In this document: in pieces, positions 1 to 11,553 of the stretch
Layout: each line of letters opens with the position of its first letter
How positions within the stretch are numbered: position 1 is the stretch's first letter
The notes under the pieces: generated by a model
Told to the model about the DNA's origin: nothing
What the model saw: only the letters and a program-made list of their open reading frames with translations
The model's database searches: none
Assembly (NCBI GenBank): GCA_963920575.1
Contig: OY986966.1
Span: 22,825,656-22,889,655, forward strand
DNA: 64,000 nucleotides
Reading direction: 5' to 3'
Origin: Narthecium ossifragum
Lineage: Eukaryota > Streptophyta > Magnoliopsida > Dioscoreales > Nartheciaceae
Translations under genes and position numbers: made by a program

Positions 1-1136
1 ATCGATCCGACACCAATGGTCCGATCGATCGGACTCGGGAAAAGCCAAAAACAGCTGATTTTTACTCAACCGATCGATCCAACACTCATAGTCCGATCAA
101 TCGGACTTGGGAATTAAAGGTTGACAGAACGTATGCTTTTTAGAGGAGTAGAGTTCGATCGATCCGTCCATCGATCGGACTCGGGCGTAAATAGAAGTTG
201 GAGATTTCAACGAGACCGATCGATCCAACATGCCGAGGAGGATCGATCGGACGTTTCCAGTGAATTAAATCAACGGTTTTGATTTAACCCGAGTTTAGGC
301 CTATAAATAGGATACTTAGGGTTATCAAAAGGGGACTTTTGGAGGACTTTTTGGCAGCGTTAGGAGGCGAGGAGAAGGGTTCCAGGCTTGATTTTCTTTT
401 CTTATTTCTTCTTTATTTCTCCATTAGTTTTGTTGCCCTCATGGTGAACATGAGTGGCTAGTTTCTTTTCTAAGGTACCGATGTAGCCCTAACTGAATCA
501 TTCTATGTTATTGGATCATGATTATTTTATCAGTTTATTTTCCTTGTTTCATTCATTATTATAACTGAGATCTTAAATACCTTTATCTGGCCAATAGAAG
601 TATTATAGATTGTTGTATGTGAGATTGGGCGAGGGTTCATTCCCTAATCTTGCAGGATCTATGAATGAATGAGTTTATGTCGAGGCCGGGTTCAAGCTAA
701 GAGTATTCTTGGTTCATAATTGTTCTTCAGAGCTTAATGGATTCTTGATTAACACTTAGTTATGGGTTCATTAGCTAGGGTTAATTGGGGGTACTTGGTG
801 AAGACCGCGATCGAACGGATCATCATACCGGAAGAACGAGCCCTTGGAATTAAACTGAGATCTTGATTGATTCAATGCATAGAATGAGGATGTTATGGTG
901 AAATCGGAACCTTAGTATTCATCCATCATATTTTCATCGTTTTCTTATTTCGTTATTAGATCATCTATCTTCGAGACTTCATATTTCTTATTTTCCCTTC
1001 CTCATTTTCTTTCTTTTCTGTTCTTTAGCGTTTTACTCTAATAATCTCTACAAATCTCTGTGGGTACGATACTCGTCTTGCTACTATACTGATTGCACTG
1101 ATTCGTATACTTGCGAGATATAAAATTTATTCATCA
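1..1136 (+). mobile_element. Partial LTR, Athila-like gypsy family (3' part)
   Basis: The window opens inside an LTR read on the + strand. Bases 1-260 carry the array of GATCGATC palindromes also seen in the solo LTRs at 11554-12993 and 13307-15131. The stretch around 130-145 (GACAGAACGTATGC) and the one after the TATA-like CTATAAATAGG near 300 also match those copies. The 3' half differs from them. It ends TCATCA at 1131-1136, a typical CA terminus after a region rich in CTCTGTGGG-like sequence. The next five bases (1137-1141) would be the target duplication, but the left copy is outside the window. Whether it is a solo LTR or the end of a full element cannot be seen. Confidence 0.7.
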
Positions 1137-2622
1137 ACTGCGGGCTCCCTCCCTTCTTCATTCCGCCTCACAGTCGACCGTCGGATCGACCGTCGCATCG
1201 TCCGTGAGGCTCTGTCCCATTTTGGGCTTCCCACGGTCGATGTACCGATCGACCGTCATCGATGTGGTTTTTCCTTGTTTTGGTCTCACGGTCGACCGTG
1301 GCATCGACCGTGACATCGACCGTAGCCTCACGGTCGACCGTCAGATCGACCGTCGCATCGACTGTGGGCCCTGGAGCATTGTTTTCTGGCTTTTCTTGAA
1401 TGGCTTTCATTCGTGATTGATATCTAAACATGTTGGGAAGTTTGCATGTTGTTTTCTTGGAGTTTTCAAGGGATCTCTATTGAGATTGAGGATTGAATCG
1501 CGTGTATATCCCTTTTGAGTAAATTGATGGTTTGGCTTGCATTTAAATACATGTTTGGTTGGTAATTAAATGCTTAATTGATTGCTTAGCCATTAGCTAG
1601 CTATGAGTGCTACCTAATGTGGAATCGTGGAACCTTAGCCTCTTGCCGGCGAGTGCCAAGGGCTATTGTATATTTGTTGAACCTATAATTGATGTTGTGG
1701 CATATAGAGACATCTAGGGTAGATGTTTGTTCAGGTTCATGCATTGTGTGCATTAGAGGCATCTGAGGTTAGCCGGGTGATGGTTTGGTCGTCGATCCGA
1801 GGCTCTCGGGTAGCTCGGATCTAGCCTTAGGACCGTGGCTGGGTAGTCAGGATTAGGGTGTGATTGTTTAATGGAATCTTATGTTATTGAGGACTTGCGA
1901 TAATTGACTCTGATCAATGTTTGAGGTTTATAGGTTGTGTTGTCTTCCAAGGCCAAGTGCTAAGGATGGATGTCGATGCGTTCCCGACGTGGTTCCCCAA
2001 GGCATGGTATTCCTGCTTGGGTAAGGGTGATCCTGCATGTTACTGTTCCTTGGCCTCCTGGTAACATGTTCAGGAGAGAGGTTTCATGGCAGGAACCCTT
2101 GGGACATCGACAAGGGTTGTGGGACCCCGTGGCATTCCTTGGGCTTGAGCGGGAAGACAACACTGTTGTTGTTTTTCTCCTTTCAGTGTGCCGTAGAGTA
2201 AAACCCTACTGAGCTTATCGCTCACTCCTACCCGGGCTGCGTTTGTAGGTGCAGGCGCCAGTTCTTCTTCTGTGGAGCCGGCGGGATCGGCCTTTGGTGG
2301 CGCGAGTACGTCCAGAGGTGCTTGAGGTTGCTGGAGGATAAACTGTTGTACTTTTTGTTAGTTTGTATATTATAAACATCTTCGAGGACTTTTGGGATTA
2401 TTGTATAAATCTTTTCTTTGGAGGAGTTTGATAAGAATTTTGTATCATATGTTTTATCAGTACAACTTGATGTATTGTAAATTGGATTACTGCTTCACCT
2501 CTGGAATATAAATTGTTTAAATTATCTGTCTTTTCCGCTTTGTATGGCGTCAATTGAAGATGTATAGTGATAGGAACCCTCATGCCTCGTCCTGGATGGG
2601 TTTTCTGGGTAGGGGTGTGACA
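1137..2622 (+). mobile_element. Partial LTR of chromovirus-like family A, 3' part
   Basis: This is the 3' part of an LTR that recurs in inverted orientation at 2623-4618 and as a 3' LTR at 7360-11142. The shared blocks include a stretch near 1810-1860 (GTAGCTCGGAT followed by a conserved GACCGTGGCTGGGTAG) and a last 35 bases ending GGGGTGTGACA at 2622, nearly identical to the end at 11142. Its left part is interrupted at 1136 by the Athila-like LTR, so it is the older of the two. No coding content; open frames here come from the GTCGAC repeat array. Confidence 0.7.
1172..1362. repeat. GTCGACCGT palindrome array in LTR A
   Basis: A run of about ten short units built from GGTCGACCGT and ATCGACCGT, separated by a few bases to about 30 bases. 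The core GTCGAC is palindromic, so the block reads almost the same on both strands and produces spurious open frames. The inverted relative in 3391-3797 is longer. Confidence 0.8.
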
Positions 2623-4618
2623 CCCACAACCTCTATAGACTCCCAGGGGATCCTACTCTTCTCAACCGACCACGTTGGGAACATCAACCAACACGCTGGG
2701 AGGAACAAGAACAAGAACCAGTAGTATCACCCTTACCCAGCAGGAAACCACTGCTTGGGGACCATGTCAGGGATATCGACAACCATCCTTAACACTTGGC
2801 ATTGGGAAGACAACATGACCTCTAAATCTCTAGTAAATATGATCATAGCCAACTACATCATATCCTCGATAACATGAGATTCCACTGATACAATCACGTC
2901 CTAAACCTTACTACCCAGCCGCGGTCCTAAGGCTATATCCGAGCTACCCAAGAGCCTCGGATCGGCGATCAACCCATCGCCCCGCCTAACCTGACATGCC
3001 TCTAATGCATACAGTACATGAACCTATGCAAACATCTAACCTAAATGTCTCTATATGTCACAACATCAATAATAAGTTCAATAATTATACAATAACCCTC
3101 GGCACTCGCCGACAACGGGCTAAGGTTCCACAATACCACGTAAGCTAGTACTCATAACTAGCTAACGGCTAGGCAAACATTAAGCATTTAAAATTACCAT
3201 CCAACTAAGTATTTAAATTTGAGTCAATCCACAAATTCGCCAAAAATGGTAAACACACAGTTCAATTCTCAATCTCAATCACAATCCATTAAAACCCCGT
3301 GGTAACAACGTGCATGCTTCCTAACATAATTAGACATCTATCATGAATGAAGAACCCAACAAAGAAAGCCAGAAAACACTGTTCAAGGACTCGCGGTCGA
3401 TGCGACGGTCGACCGTGAGCCGCGGTCGATGCGACGGTCGGTCCGACGGTCGATCCGACGGTCGATCTGACGGTCGACCGTGAGACCAAAAAGTGGGAAG
3501 ATCACAAGGGTCGCGGTCGATCGGGATATCGACCCTGGGAGGCCAAAAAAGAGACCGAGCCTCACGGTTGATGCGACGGTTGATCCGACGGTCGATCCGA
3601 CGGTTGATCCGACGGTCGATCCGACGGTCGACCGTGAGGTGAAGTGGAAAAATGGCAAGAACCCACGGTCGATCGGAGCATCGACCTTGGGAGACTCAAA
3701 ACGAGACAGAGCCTCACGGTCGATGCGACGGTCGACCGTGAGGACAGGAAGAGGCGTATCAACGCTTGACGGTCGATCTGACGGTCGACCGTCGGGCCTA
3801 GTGCACAGTTCCTAAGAACAGTGTCAGAAATCCAATTTCTTGGATTTGATCTATCAAAGCTTGTCGGAAATCGATGAAACTTTGCATGCATGCGTAATAA
3901 ATGGTGGGGAAGCTATTGATATGAACAAAGCACGATTTTGATGGTTGAATATCAAATCTAGGTCTAAACGGCCGAAAACTGACAAAACGGCGATAATACA
4001 AGAATCGTCCGATAAAATACGAAAACCAAGAGGTAGGGATACTCTAAGCAAGCTATACCACCCATGTATTAAGCTACACAACATTCTACCATGTATTCCT
4101 ACATCAAAAACACAATAAACCTATCTTAGGCGAACCCCATCATACGATCGGGGTAGAAACACCTACTTGTTCAAGTAGGTCAGCTCCTCCACGTGTTCCC
4201 CAAGCTCGATTGCCAAGATCCGCTCCTCGAAGATCGCGACTCCAAGCCCTAGCTCAGCCGGTAGGAGAGAGAGAGAGACAACGACAGGGAAGGAGAGAAA
4301 GAGAAAGAAAGAAAGAGAAGTCAGGTATTTATAGAGATCAGGATCTGATCTCGGCCGTCCGATTCGATCTTTTCCGATCGAGCTTCGATCTTCCGATTGA
4401 AGGCACCCTTAAGGTCCTAATCAATCACATATATTAATCCAAGGCTGTGTGTGTGTTACGCGGGTGTGAAATCGACCACCGGATGTAATTTACCAAATTG
4501 CCCCTGGGGTCACAAGAGCAATACGATCAACTTGATCGCACCCGACATGAAATCAAATCAACAGGAAACGACCCTCGACCCACGTGGTCGAGCGAGGTTA
4601 GAGGAACGGGTCCTCACA
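2623..4618 (-). mobile_element. Partial LTR of family A, inverted
   Basis: Read on the - strand this begins TGTGAGGACCC at 4618, the same start as the LTR at 7360. It then passes a TATA-like box near 4325, a palindrome array (3391-3797), and the blocks seen at 1370-2150. It lacks the last roughly 430 bases that the copy at 1137-2622 has, so it is cut at 2622/2623. The simplest reading is that the + strand copy inserted into this one, with its missing end left of the window. Flanking 5' sequence on the - strand begins at 4619. Confidence 0.7.
3391..3797. repeat. Longer GTCGAC palindrome array in inverted LTR A
   Basis: Roughly 20 units of CGGTCGAC, CGGTCGAT and related GATCCGACGGT blocks, many spaced by 10-12 bases in clusters, and some paired as inverted halves around AT-poor spacers. 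It occupies the same place in the LTR as the array at 1172-1362 but has more units and a different order, so copy number has changed since the copies separated. Confidence 0.8.
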
Positions 4619-5345
4619 TCATATCAAAGAAGAGTCGTGGGGCGACGAGGGGGTCGAATCTAGGGATTTTGGAGATCAAGGTGGTCAGAGATCCATCGAC
4701 CTCTTCCTCCAAGCACACCGTCACCGATCTCGTAGGATCCACCGCCCGTCATCTCGATCCGAACCGATGGATGGACTCCCCAGCTACCCACGACCCTTCC
4801 TCCACCGGCGCCGACGACCGCCGAAACCTTCTCACAGTTGATTAAGGCTAGAGCATCCACGGACGTCTGATCCGTGATAGAGGAATAAGGATTTGGATGC
4901 ATCATGAAAAAAGGAAATAAAATTCCATCCATGCGAATACAGCTGAATAAAATGGTCGGGTAACGAGCTAATGACATCAATAGGGCAAAAGCATAACTAA
5001 TCATAACTGACATAAAATGATGTAAACACCTTAAATAACATGAAGGTGGTGTACATGTTAATAAGTTTCACCAAATTGATGTTATCACCAATTAAGTATA
5101 AAATTAAATATCCAAATCTGCACAATAATGTAATTTCTTTACAATTAAACATTCAAATCTATAATGTAAACGCATTCAATAGCAACAAATAAATCTACTA
5201 GACCTAATCAGTCTATTGCAGCGATCTTGATACAGCGGAGGAAGGTGCATGTGATCCAAAATGGTGGCGTGAATGGCCAGAGTGTTTGGATAAAAAGGAC
5301 AGAAGCTTCCCTTGGCCAAGTCATAGACACCCATATCATAATACT
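4619..5345. other. No gene seen; flank of inverted LTR
   Basis: Bases 4619-4860 are moderately GC rich and open in one - strand frame, but I recognise no domain and see no start or splice context. Bases 4870-5345 are AT rich and closed in all frames. Nothing here can be called as a gene. Confidence 0.4.
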
Positions 5346-5349
5346 CATC

Positions 5350-6124
5350 GGGTGCGTTTGGCAAACCTGAATCTGATGAATTAGCTGAATGAGGAATCTG
5401 TGGAATTAGCTGAATGGGGAATGAGCTGAATCTGATGATTCCGTGGATTTTGGTTCTGTTGTTTGGTTGGTCTGTATGGGATGAGCTGAATCTGTTGATT
5501 CTGGCGTTTGGCTTGACTATTATGGATGAGCTGAATCTGCTAATTTTGTTCAAATTAATAATAAAACTTTAAATTTTCTTTAAATTAAGACATGTTTTTT
5601 ATTATAATAATAACAATATCCACGAGATATGATTGATCGAAATTATTGAAAATTTAGATCAAATTAATTCTTTGAATGCATCTAATCATGTAAAATGATT
5701 GATTGAAATAATTGAAAATTTAGGTATAATTTAAGTTATAATATATTAAATGATTTTATAAATTAAATTACATCAAATATTTACTTTAAAAAATACTCAA
5801 TATTGGTCTCATAACGAAGATATCAATGATATCTTTCCAATGAGACTAATTTCATAAAGTTTCAATATGTATAATTAAAGTTATGATAAATATAATCATT
5901 TTAAATATCAAGAGGATATAAAAATCATTATAGCATTTCATCAAATTGCATCGGCGTACGCTCGATTTCACGAATCCGCGATTCCAAAATGTTGGAATCC
6001 GACGCGGGTCGGATTCGGCCGGATTCCATATACCATTCACGCCAAACGATAGGATACAGTGAATTCGGGATCCGCTCATCCCTTAATCCATTGGATTCTT
6101 CTCATACAGGGCCTGCCAAACGGC
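5350..6124. mobile_element. Degenerate DNA transposon with GTTTGGCA ends
   Basis: The left end reads GGGTGCGTTTGGCA and the right end, reversed, GGGCCGTTTGGCA, which look like terminal inverted repeats. CATC lies just outside both ends, but a 4-bp duplication is too short to classify the element. Repeats of GAGCTGAATCTG occur in 5390-5540. The interior is AT rich and non-coding. Confidence 0.5.
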
Positions 6125-6632
6125 CCCATCAGCAATATAAGAGGCCCATGATGTTTAAAAATGAGTATAAAAAAAATCGTCCATAAAGTAGACACAGTTT
6201 CCCTTGCGATTTAGATGAGAGCCGACTAAAATGGACACTGCATGATTGAAACCCAAGAGCACTTAACCCAGGTGTGCTTGCTGCTACTTAGATCATCATG
6301 ATATTTCACTTGATCTACTAGAATAGGAACATGCTGGATACAGGCTGCATCATCTACATGGTGATCAGATTGCATGTCAGAGAGGTGATTAGATTGCATG
6401 ATGCTTCAGCTTCCATCACTTCATGCCATGATTCCAGGATCACATACAGATTCTAGTACAGCTCTTAGGAGCCTATGACCATTTTGTTGACTTTCAGCAT
6501 AGCATCTCACGGCACAGATGGACAGACGGTCAGAGAGGACCATTCAGATCCCTGGTGACGTGCTTAGAGCACGTATTATTGATGCAGACGTCAGATGACG
6601 AGAGCACATCCTCATAGCGGAGTTTGCCTACA
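6125..6632 (+). other. Decayed retroelement interior, no recognisable domain
   Basis: This lies immediately upstream of integrase-like remnants in the same orientation as the LTR at 7360, so it is probably decayed chromovirus interior. I see no reverse transcriptase or RNase H motif in any frame. Confidence 0.35.
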
Positions 6633-6861
6633 TCCGCAATTGACAGCTCATCACCGACATTGCACCTTTTGAGGCAGAGAGATCATCGCGGATCAGGTCA
6701 GAATTGGCAGAAGATTTATATAGATAAGAGGTGACAACCGTTAGAGTCCGCAGTTGACAGCTCAACATCGGCATTGCACCTTTTGAGGCAGAGAGATCAG
6801 CGCAGATCATGTCAGAGTTGACAGAAGATTTATATAGATCAGAGGTGACATCCATTGGATT
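6633..6861 (+). repeat. Two tandem copies of a 114-bp integrase segment
   Basis: Copies begin at 6633 and 6747, each with TCCGCA.TTGACAGCTCA followed by TTGCACCTTTTGAGGCAGAG; a third start (TTCGCAGTTG) follows at 6861. Both copies encode the QKIYID.R motif, so a short coding stretch was duplicated. Confidence 0.75.
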
Positions 6862-7085
6862 TCGCAGTTGGTGACAGAGCATTCTTACGGATGATTCTAT
6901 GCAGAGATCCAGATGGATTGGCCAAGGATGAATTGATGCCGAACTGCTTTGGCTCTTTTGGGGATTTAGTCAGTGACAAAGGGTTTGCTTACAGATCGAC
7001 TTTATTCCGCACTTGTCAGTTGTGTGTCCTACCGCCACATGTTCGAGTTGAGGAGGCACTGTCCGGATTCATAACGTGTTAGTAG
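6633..7085 (+). pseudogene. Chromovirus integrase C-terminal remnant
   Basis: In shifting frames the translation gives QKIYID.R followed after a stop by HPLDFAVGDRAFLR (6840-6890). It then gives FGSFGDLVSDKGFAYR (6945-6990) and a last piece near PPH. This order matches the integrase C-terminal end of Ty3/gypsy chromoviruses: QKSYAD.RRRPLEF.VGD, then a GPFEI...VAYRL block. Stops and frameshifts are frequent, so it is dead. An LTR in the same orientation begins at 7360. The protease, reverse transcriptase and integrase catalytic core are not recognisable upstream. Confidence 0.65.
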
Positions 7086-7330
7086 CTTCGACGGAGCAGA
7101 GCTTGGGCTAGATAGGTTACGCATAGGCGTTTGGGGGTGACTTGGGAGTGCTGGAGGCGCTGGTCCCAAGTGGTTCCTACCCCGGAGTGTATCTCCAGTT
7201 ATAGCTTTTGTGGGTGTTGGTGTCCTTTGTTTGTGTGGCCGCTCATGTTGTGAGCTTGCTAACCTTCTTGTCTTGTGCATGTGTGTTTGTTTCTGCCTTG
7301 TTGTTTCCGACCCTACTCTTATCGAAATTA

Positions 7331-7359
7331 GGGACGAAATTTCTTTAAGGGTGATAGGT
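7331..7359 (+). other. Chromovirus polypurine tract region
   Basis: GGGACGAAATTTCTTTAAGG followed by GTGATAGG directly precedes the LTR start TGTGAGGACCC. The phrase ACGAAATTTCTTTAAGGGG before the 3' LTR is usual in plant chromoviruses, where it primes plus-strand synthesis. This fixes the LTR at 7360 as a 3' LTR on the + strand. Confidence 0.7.
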
Positions 7360-7536
7360 TGTGAGGACCCATACCTCCAACCCGATCCGACCGCGTTAGG
7401 TCGAGGGTCTGATTTTGTCGTTTGGCTCGGTTGGCCTTGGGGTGTGATCGGTTGATAGCATCACTGTTTTTTGACCCTAAGGGCAATTTGGTAAAATTAC
7501 GCCTGGCGGTCAGTTTCACACCCGCGTAGTGCACTC

Positions 7537-9098
7537 TGATGGAGCTTGAAAAGTGTCATGGTCTTAACAAGAACACCAAAATTAGAAATTTATAATTCGA
7601 ATCACTAACTAACTACTTTAGGGGTAGATAGCAATGAGTCCGAGTCGGTCCATAGAGAGAAGAAATATTAAGTCTAATTACCTTGTATAGTTCTGAATCA
7701 AAAGTTAGAAAAAGGAAATGATAATTGGTCTTTAAACTACTCTTAGCTAGAATTAAACTAATTTGGAATAATAATCTTATGAGAATAAGCCAAGGATTTC
7801 TAATCCGTAATCAAGAACTATCTAGGTTTTCCTAGAATGAGAGCAAATTCATAGACCATAAATGGTTTACCAAAGGTTGATAGAAGAATGGCTAGATTTA
7901 CCTATTACTCAACAAAGATTCGTAAGAATTCTTCGTTGGAATGACTAACATCAAAGAATGGATATTTGGTGAATAAATCAAAGTGATTCTAGCGCTTCGA
8001 GAAGATAAATCAATAATAATAATAAGGAATAAATGACAGGTTAGGAATATAGGTCTCAGTGGTTCTAGCACTAAGCTAGGTAGTGGTTCTAGCACTCCTA
8101 TAATCTTAATCTAGGGTTTAGGATTCATAAACATAGATCAATCATGGTTCTAGCATGAAAGTATCATGAAACAATCCCATCCCTAGCCTCTAACATGCAC
8201 AAGACCTAGATCTAGGGCATAATAGAGCAAATCATTCATCCATAATATAAATCAACACCAATAAGATATAGCAATAAAGGATTCATCCATTAAAAATCAT
8301 TGAAGAATACATGCTCCAATCCGTAGGAAACCCTAGATAATATCTTTAATACATCATAGAAATCCCTAGGCTAGAGTTTAGTTACTCATCTTAAAGAGAA
8401 GATCCATCGATGAAAGTTGATGAAGCTTTTCCGCCATGGATTTCCTCCAAGAGATTCTCAAAAGAGAAGTTTTAAAAGAAGAAAAAGAAAACTGAGAGAA
8501 AGTTCCCAGCCAGAAGAAAAAAAAGAAGCCCCCAAAAAAAAATCCTAGAAAACTTCCTATTTATAGCCTAGTAAACATCCTTAACTCGGATTAGATCTGG
8601 ACCTTTGATTTTCTTCACGGATAAAGGAATGATCGATCTTTATAGGGTGAAGATCGATCATTTAGTCTGCTATTGCTGGTTGCGCCCCGTAAAGGATCGA
8701 TCATCTTCATAGACGATGGTCGATCATTTCCTTATATTCTGGGTCACACCCCGTGGGTGATCGATCATTCCATGGAGAAAGATCGATCTTTTCAAATCTT
8801 GCTCTTTGTCACTGTTGACGTACATAAATGATCGATCCTTTCATGCTTGATGATCGATCCCTTCATGTTGTGCTCTCTGTCATGTTAATGCATATAAATG
8901 ATCGATCTTCTCATGTTGTGATGATCGATCATTTATGTTGAAATTGCCCTAATACGCTCATTTTAGCTCCAAATTTGATCTAACTATTACCGAGGTCTTT
9001 TGTACCTGAAATAGGTTTAAAATAGTTAGTGAAGCATTGCTCGGAGACTAACAAAGCCAAATTATAAGGGTGATTTGTGCACTTTTCAAGTCTTATCA
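7537..9098 (-). mobile_element. Solo LTR nested in family A LTR
   Basis: The + strand ends are TGATGGAGCTTGAAAAGTG and CACTTTTCAAGTCTTATCA, giving long inverted termini beginning TGAT. Flanks are CACTC (7532-7536) and CACAC (9099-9103), a 5-bp target duplication with one mismatch. The inverted LTR A copy has the uninterrupted site at about 4440-4465. The orientation call rests on TGATAAGACTTGAAAAGTGC being a usual gypsy LTR start and on the palindrome array lying nearer that end. The segment is about 1.56 kb and non-coding. Confidence 0.75.
8630..8945. repeat. GATCGATC array in nested solo LTR
   Basis: About ten GATCGATC or GGTCGATC cores occur in pairs, typically GATCGATC followed 15-35 bases on by another, with spacers such as TTCATAGACGATG. 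The same unit type appears in the host LTR at 9885-10165. Confidence 0.75.
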
Positions 9099-9884
9099 CA
9101 CACATTGTCTTGGATTCATGTATGTGATTGATTAGAACCTTAAGGACGCTTCCGATCGGAAGATTAGAGCTAGATCGGGAGAGATCGAAATGGACGGCTG
9201 TGATCGATTCCAGCTTTCTATAAATACCCTTCCCCTTCTCTCTCTTTCCTTTTCTTCTCTTTCTCCTCTCCTCTCTCCCCCCTTAGCTGCCGGCTGGAGC
9301 TTAGGCTCGAGGATCGGAGTGGAGGATCTCGTAGATCGCATGCTTGCCTTTACACGTAGGTGTTTCTACCAAGTTCTGGTGAACTAGTAACCTTACGATC
9401 GCCTTTTTGTGATTTTTAGCTGTTGTGTGTATTGTAATGCTTTGAATTTTGTATTCTTATTCCTTAGCATGCTTAGAAGATAACTATTGTGTTGTTTCTG
9501 TATTCTTTCGATCGAATTCTATATTTTTGTCGGTTTTTCGATCGGGTCGGATTCAGATTTGATATTTCACGATATGAGTTTGATTTTTATTACATAAATG
9601 AATCTCCCACCATCAGATAGACCTTCCTGCAAAGTTTGAATGGATTCCATCGCCGTTTGACAGATCAAATCCAACAAATTCAGTTTTTCATCGATTTCAT
9701 CGGTTTTCGGGTAATTTGATTTAATTCGGAGGATTTGATCACCCAAAAGTTCGATTTCTTAGTGCCATTAGATTTGTCGTATCCAATTACACATACCTAC
9801 CAAGTTTGGTTTGATTCCGACGAGTTTTGATTGTCAAAATTCAAGAAATTGGATTTCAGCCACTATTCATGTTTCCTGCCGACT

Positions 9885-10165
9885 TATGAAGGATCGATCA
9901 TTTGGGTAAAATGATCAATCACTTTTGTTGAAGTGTTCTTTCTCGTTTAAAGGATGATCGATCTTCCTTGCGAGAAAAGATCGATCATTTCTCCTTGATA
10001 GGGAGAGCACTTGGAAGGGATCGATCAATGGTGTCATGATCGATCATTTTCCTTCCAGGTAAGGAACACTCTTAAGGAAGATCGATCTTCCTTGGGAGTG
10101 AAGATCGATCATTTGTCCTTAACAGTGAGCACCTATTTGAAAAGATGATCGATCTTTTTATATGC
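9885..10165. repeat. GATCGATC array in family A 3' LTR
   Basis: Around ten GATCGATC cores in paired arrangement, separated by pyrimidine-rich or purine-rich spacers (TTCCTTG, AAGGAAG). The array stops just before the assembly gap, so more units may lie in the gap. Confidence 0.75.
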
Positions 10166-10192
10166 TGATTTGTTATAATTGATTTGAATTTG

Positions 10193-10392
10193 NNNNNNNN
10201 NNNNNNNNNNNNNNNNNNNNNNNNNNNNNNNNNNNNNNNNNNNNNNNNNNNNNNNNNNNNNNNNNNNNNNNNNNNNNNNNNNNNNNNNNNNNNNNNNNNN
10301 NNNNNNNNNNNNNNNNNNNNNNNNNNNNNNNNNNNNNNNNNNNNNNNNNNNNNNNNNNNNNNNNNNNNNNNNNNNNNNNNNNNNNNNNNNNN
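10193..10392. other. Assembly gap, 200 N
   Basis: Exactly 200 undetermined bases, a placeholder length; the true size is unknown. It follows a palindromic array. Confidence 0.98.
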
Positions 10393-11553
10393 GTAGCTCT
10401 AGGGCCGTGGCTAGGTAGCTAGGCCCAGGGCGATTATTATGCCAAATCTTTGTATTCTCGAGGATGGGTCTAGTTAGCTACTATCTGTTATTTGAGATGT
10501 AGAGGTCGCCCAGAGTTCTCATCTCATGCTCAGTATCCTTGTTAAGGGAAGTTACATGCTGCTTTGGGTCCTACCCCTTTGTTGTTCAGCGTTGGGTGCT
10601 TGGTTGTTGAGAGGGACGGTTGAGGTTACAGAGCGCGTGCACTGGAGTAGGCGGTGGACGTAACGTGAGTTTCCCTTAGAGATGAGACAGAACCCGGGAC
10701 TTTGTGGTTTCCCCTTTTTCCTGTGTAACGTAGAGTAGAGGAGAACCCAACTGAGCTTTGTTGCTCACTCCTACCCGGGCTGCGTTTGCAAGTGCAGGCG
10801 TCGGCTCTTCCTCAGTGGTTCCAGCTGGATCATGTCTTGGCGGCGCGTCGACTTTCAGAGGCGTTTGAGGTCTCAGAGGGACAGATGTGCATTTTGGCAG
10901 CTTTTTTATTTATAGTTACCTTTGAGGATGATGTGCTTAACGCTTAATATATGAAATCTTATTCCTTCTTTTAATTGAGTTTTATTCTACAATGTAATAT
11001 TTAGTTTTACCATTATGCCCTTAGAAGTCTTTAAGTTTAAATTAATTCCGCTTTGTGTATTGTCGCGTCGTATTGGATGTAAATAGTATAGGTTTTCCCT
11101 CATGTCCCCTCCCGGATGGGTTTTCAGGGTCGGGGTGTGACAGGCCCACTCCCTGACCCACTTGGTCCCGAGCCCACCTTATGTCCTCTATAAGATCCCA
11201 CATCACCACCCTTGTCGCCAACCCTAACTGGAGCGTCACCGCCCACATGTGCACCAGTGACACCTTCTTTTCCCTTTGTCGCTTCCAACCCTTTGCCAAC
11301 AACCTCTGTCACATGATAACCCTTGTTAGCACCACGTCCACTTGCGTCAGGCGGCTGCTGTGATTTGCCCCCCTTGTCGCCTCCGTAAGCTGAGCTTGCT
11401 TTGACGGTTGTACTTCATCACCTACCTCACCTCATCGTCCTTGCGCATGGATCGGCTTCGTCGGATGTGTTTTCTCCGTCCAGACCTTCACCGGAGTAGG
11501 TTGTCACCCCCATCTTCGGTTTTGCACCGTATGCTAGTCTACTCGAATGTGAT

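Larger units (their letters stand above)
7360..11142 (+). mobile_element. Chromovirus family A 3' LTR, with nested insertion and gap
   Basis: It starts TGTGAGGACCC at 7360 and ends GGGGTGTGACA at 11142. It is interrupted by a solo LTR at 7537-9098 and by the 200-N gap at 10193-10392. Without the insertion the LTR is about 2.2 kb, close to the roughly 2.4 kb expected from the copies at 1137-4618. A TATA-like TCTATAAATAC lies near 9217. The palindrome array here (about 9885-10165) is of GATCGATC type, unlike the GTCGAC type in its relatives. The block 10392-11142 aligns with 1810-2622. Confidence 0.75.

Noticed and set aside
1111..3891. Several overlapping open frames on both strands with repeated TVDxTVD or RSTVGSTV peptides
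   Set aside because: They are translations of the GTCGAC palindrome arrays; all frames are open because the repeat lacks stops. No domain or start context.
10184..10396. Open frame across the first gap
   Set aside because: It consists of undetermined bases.
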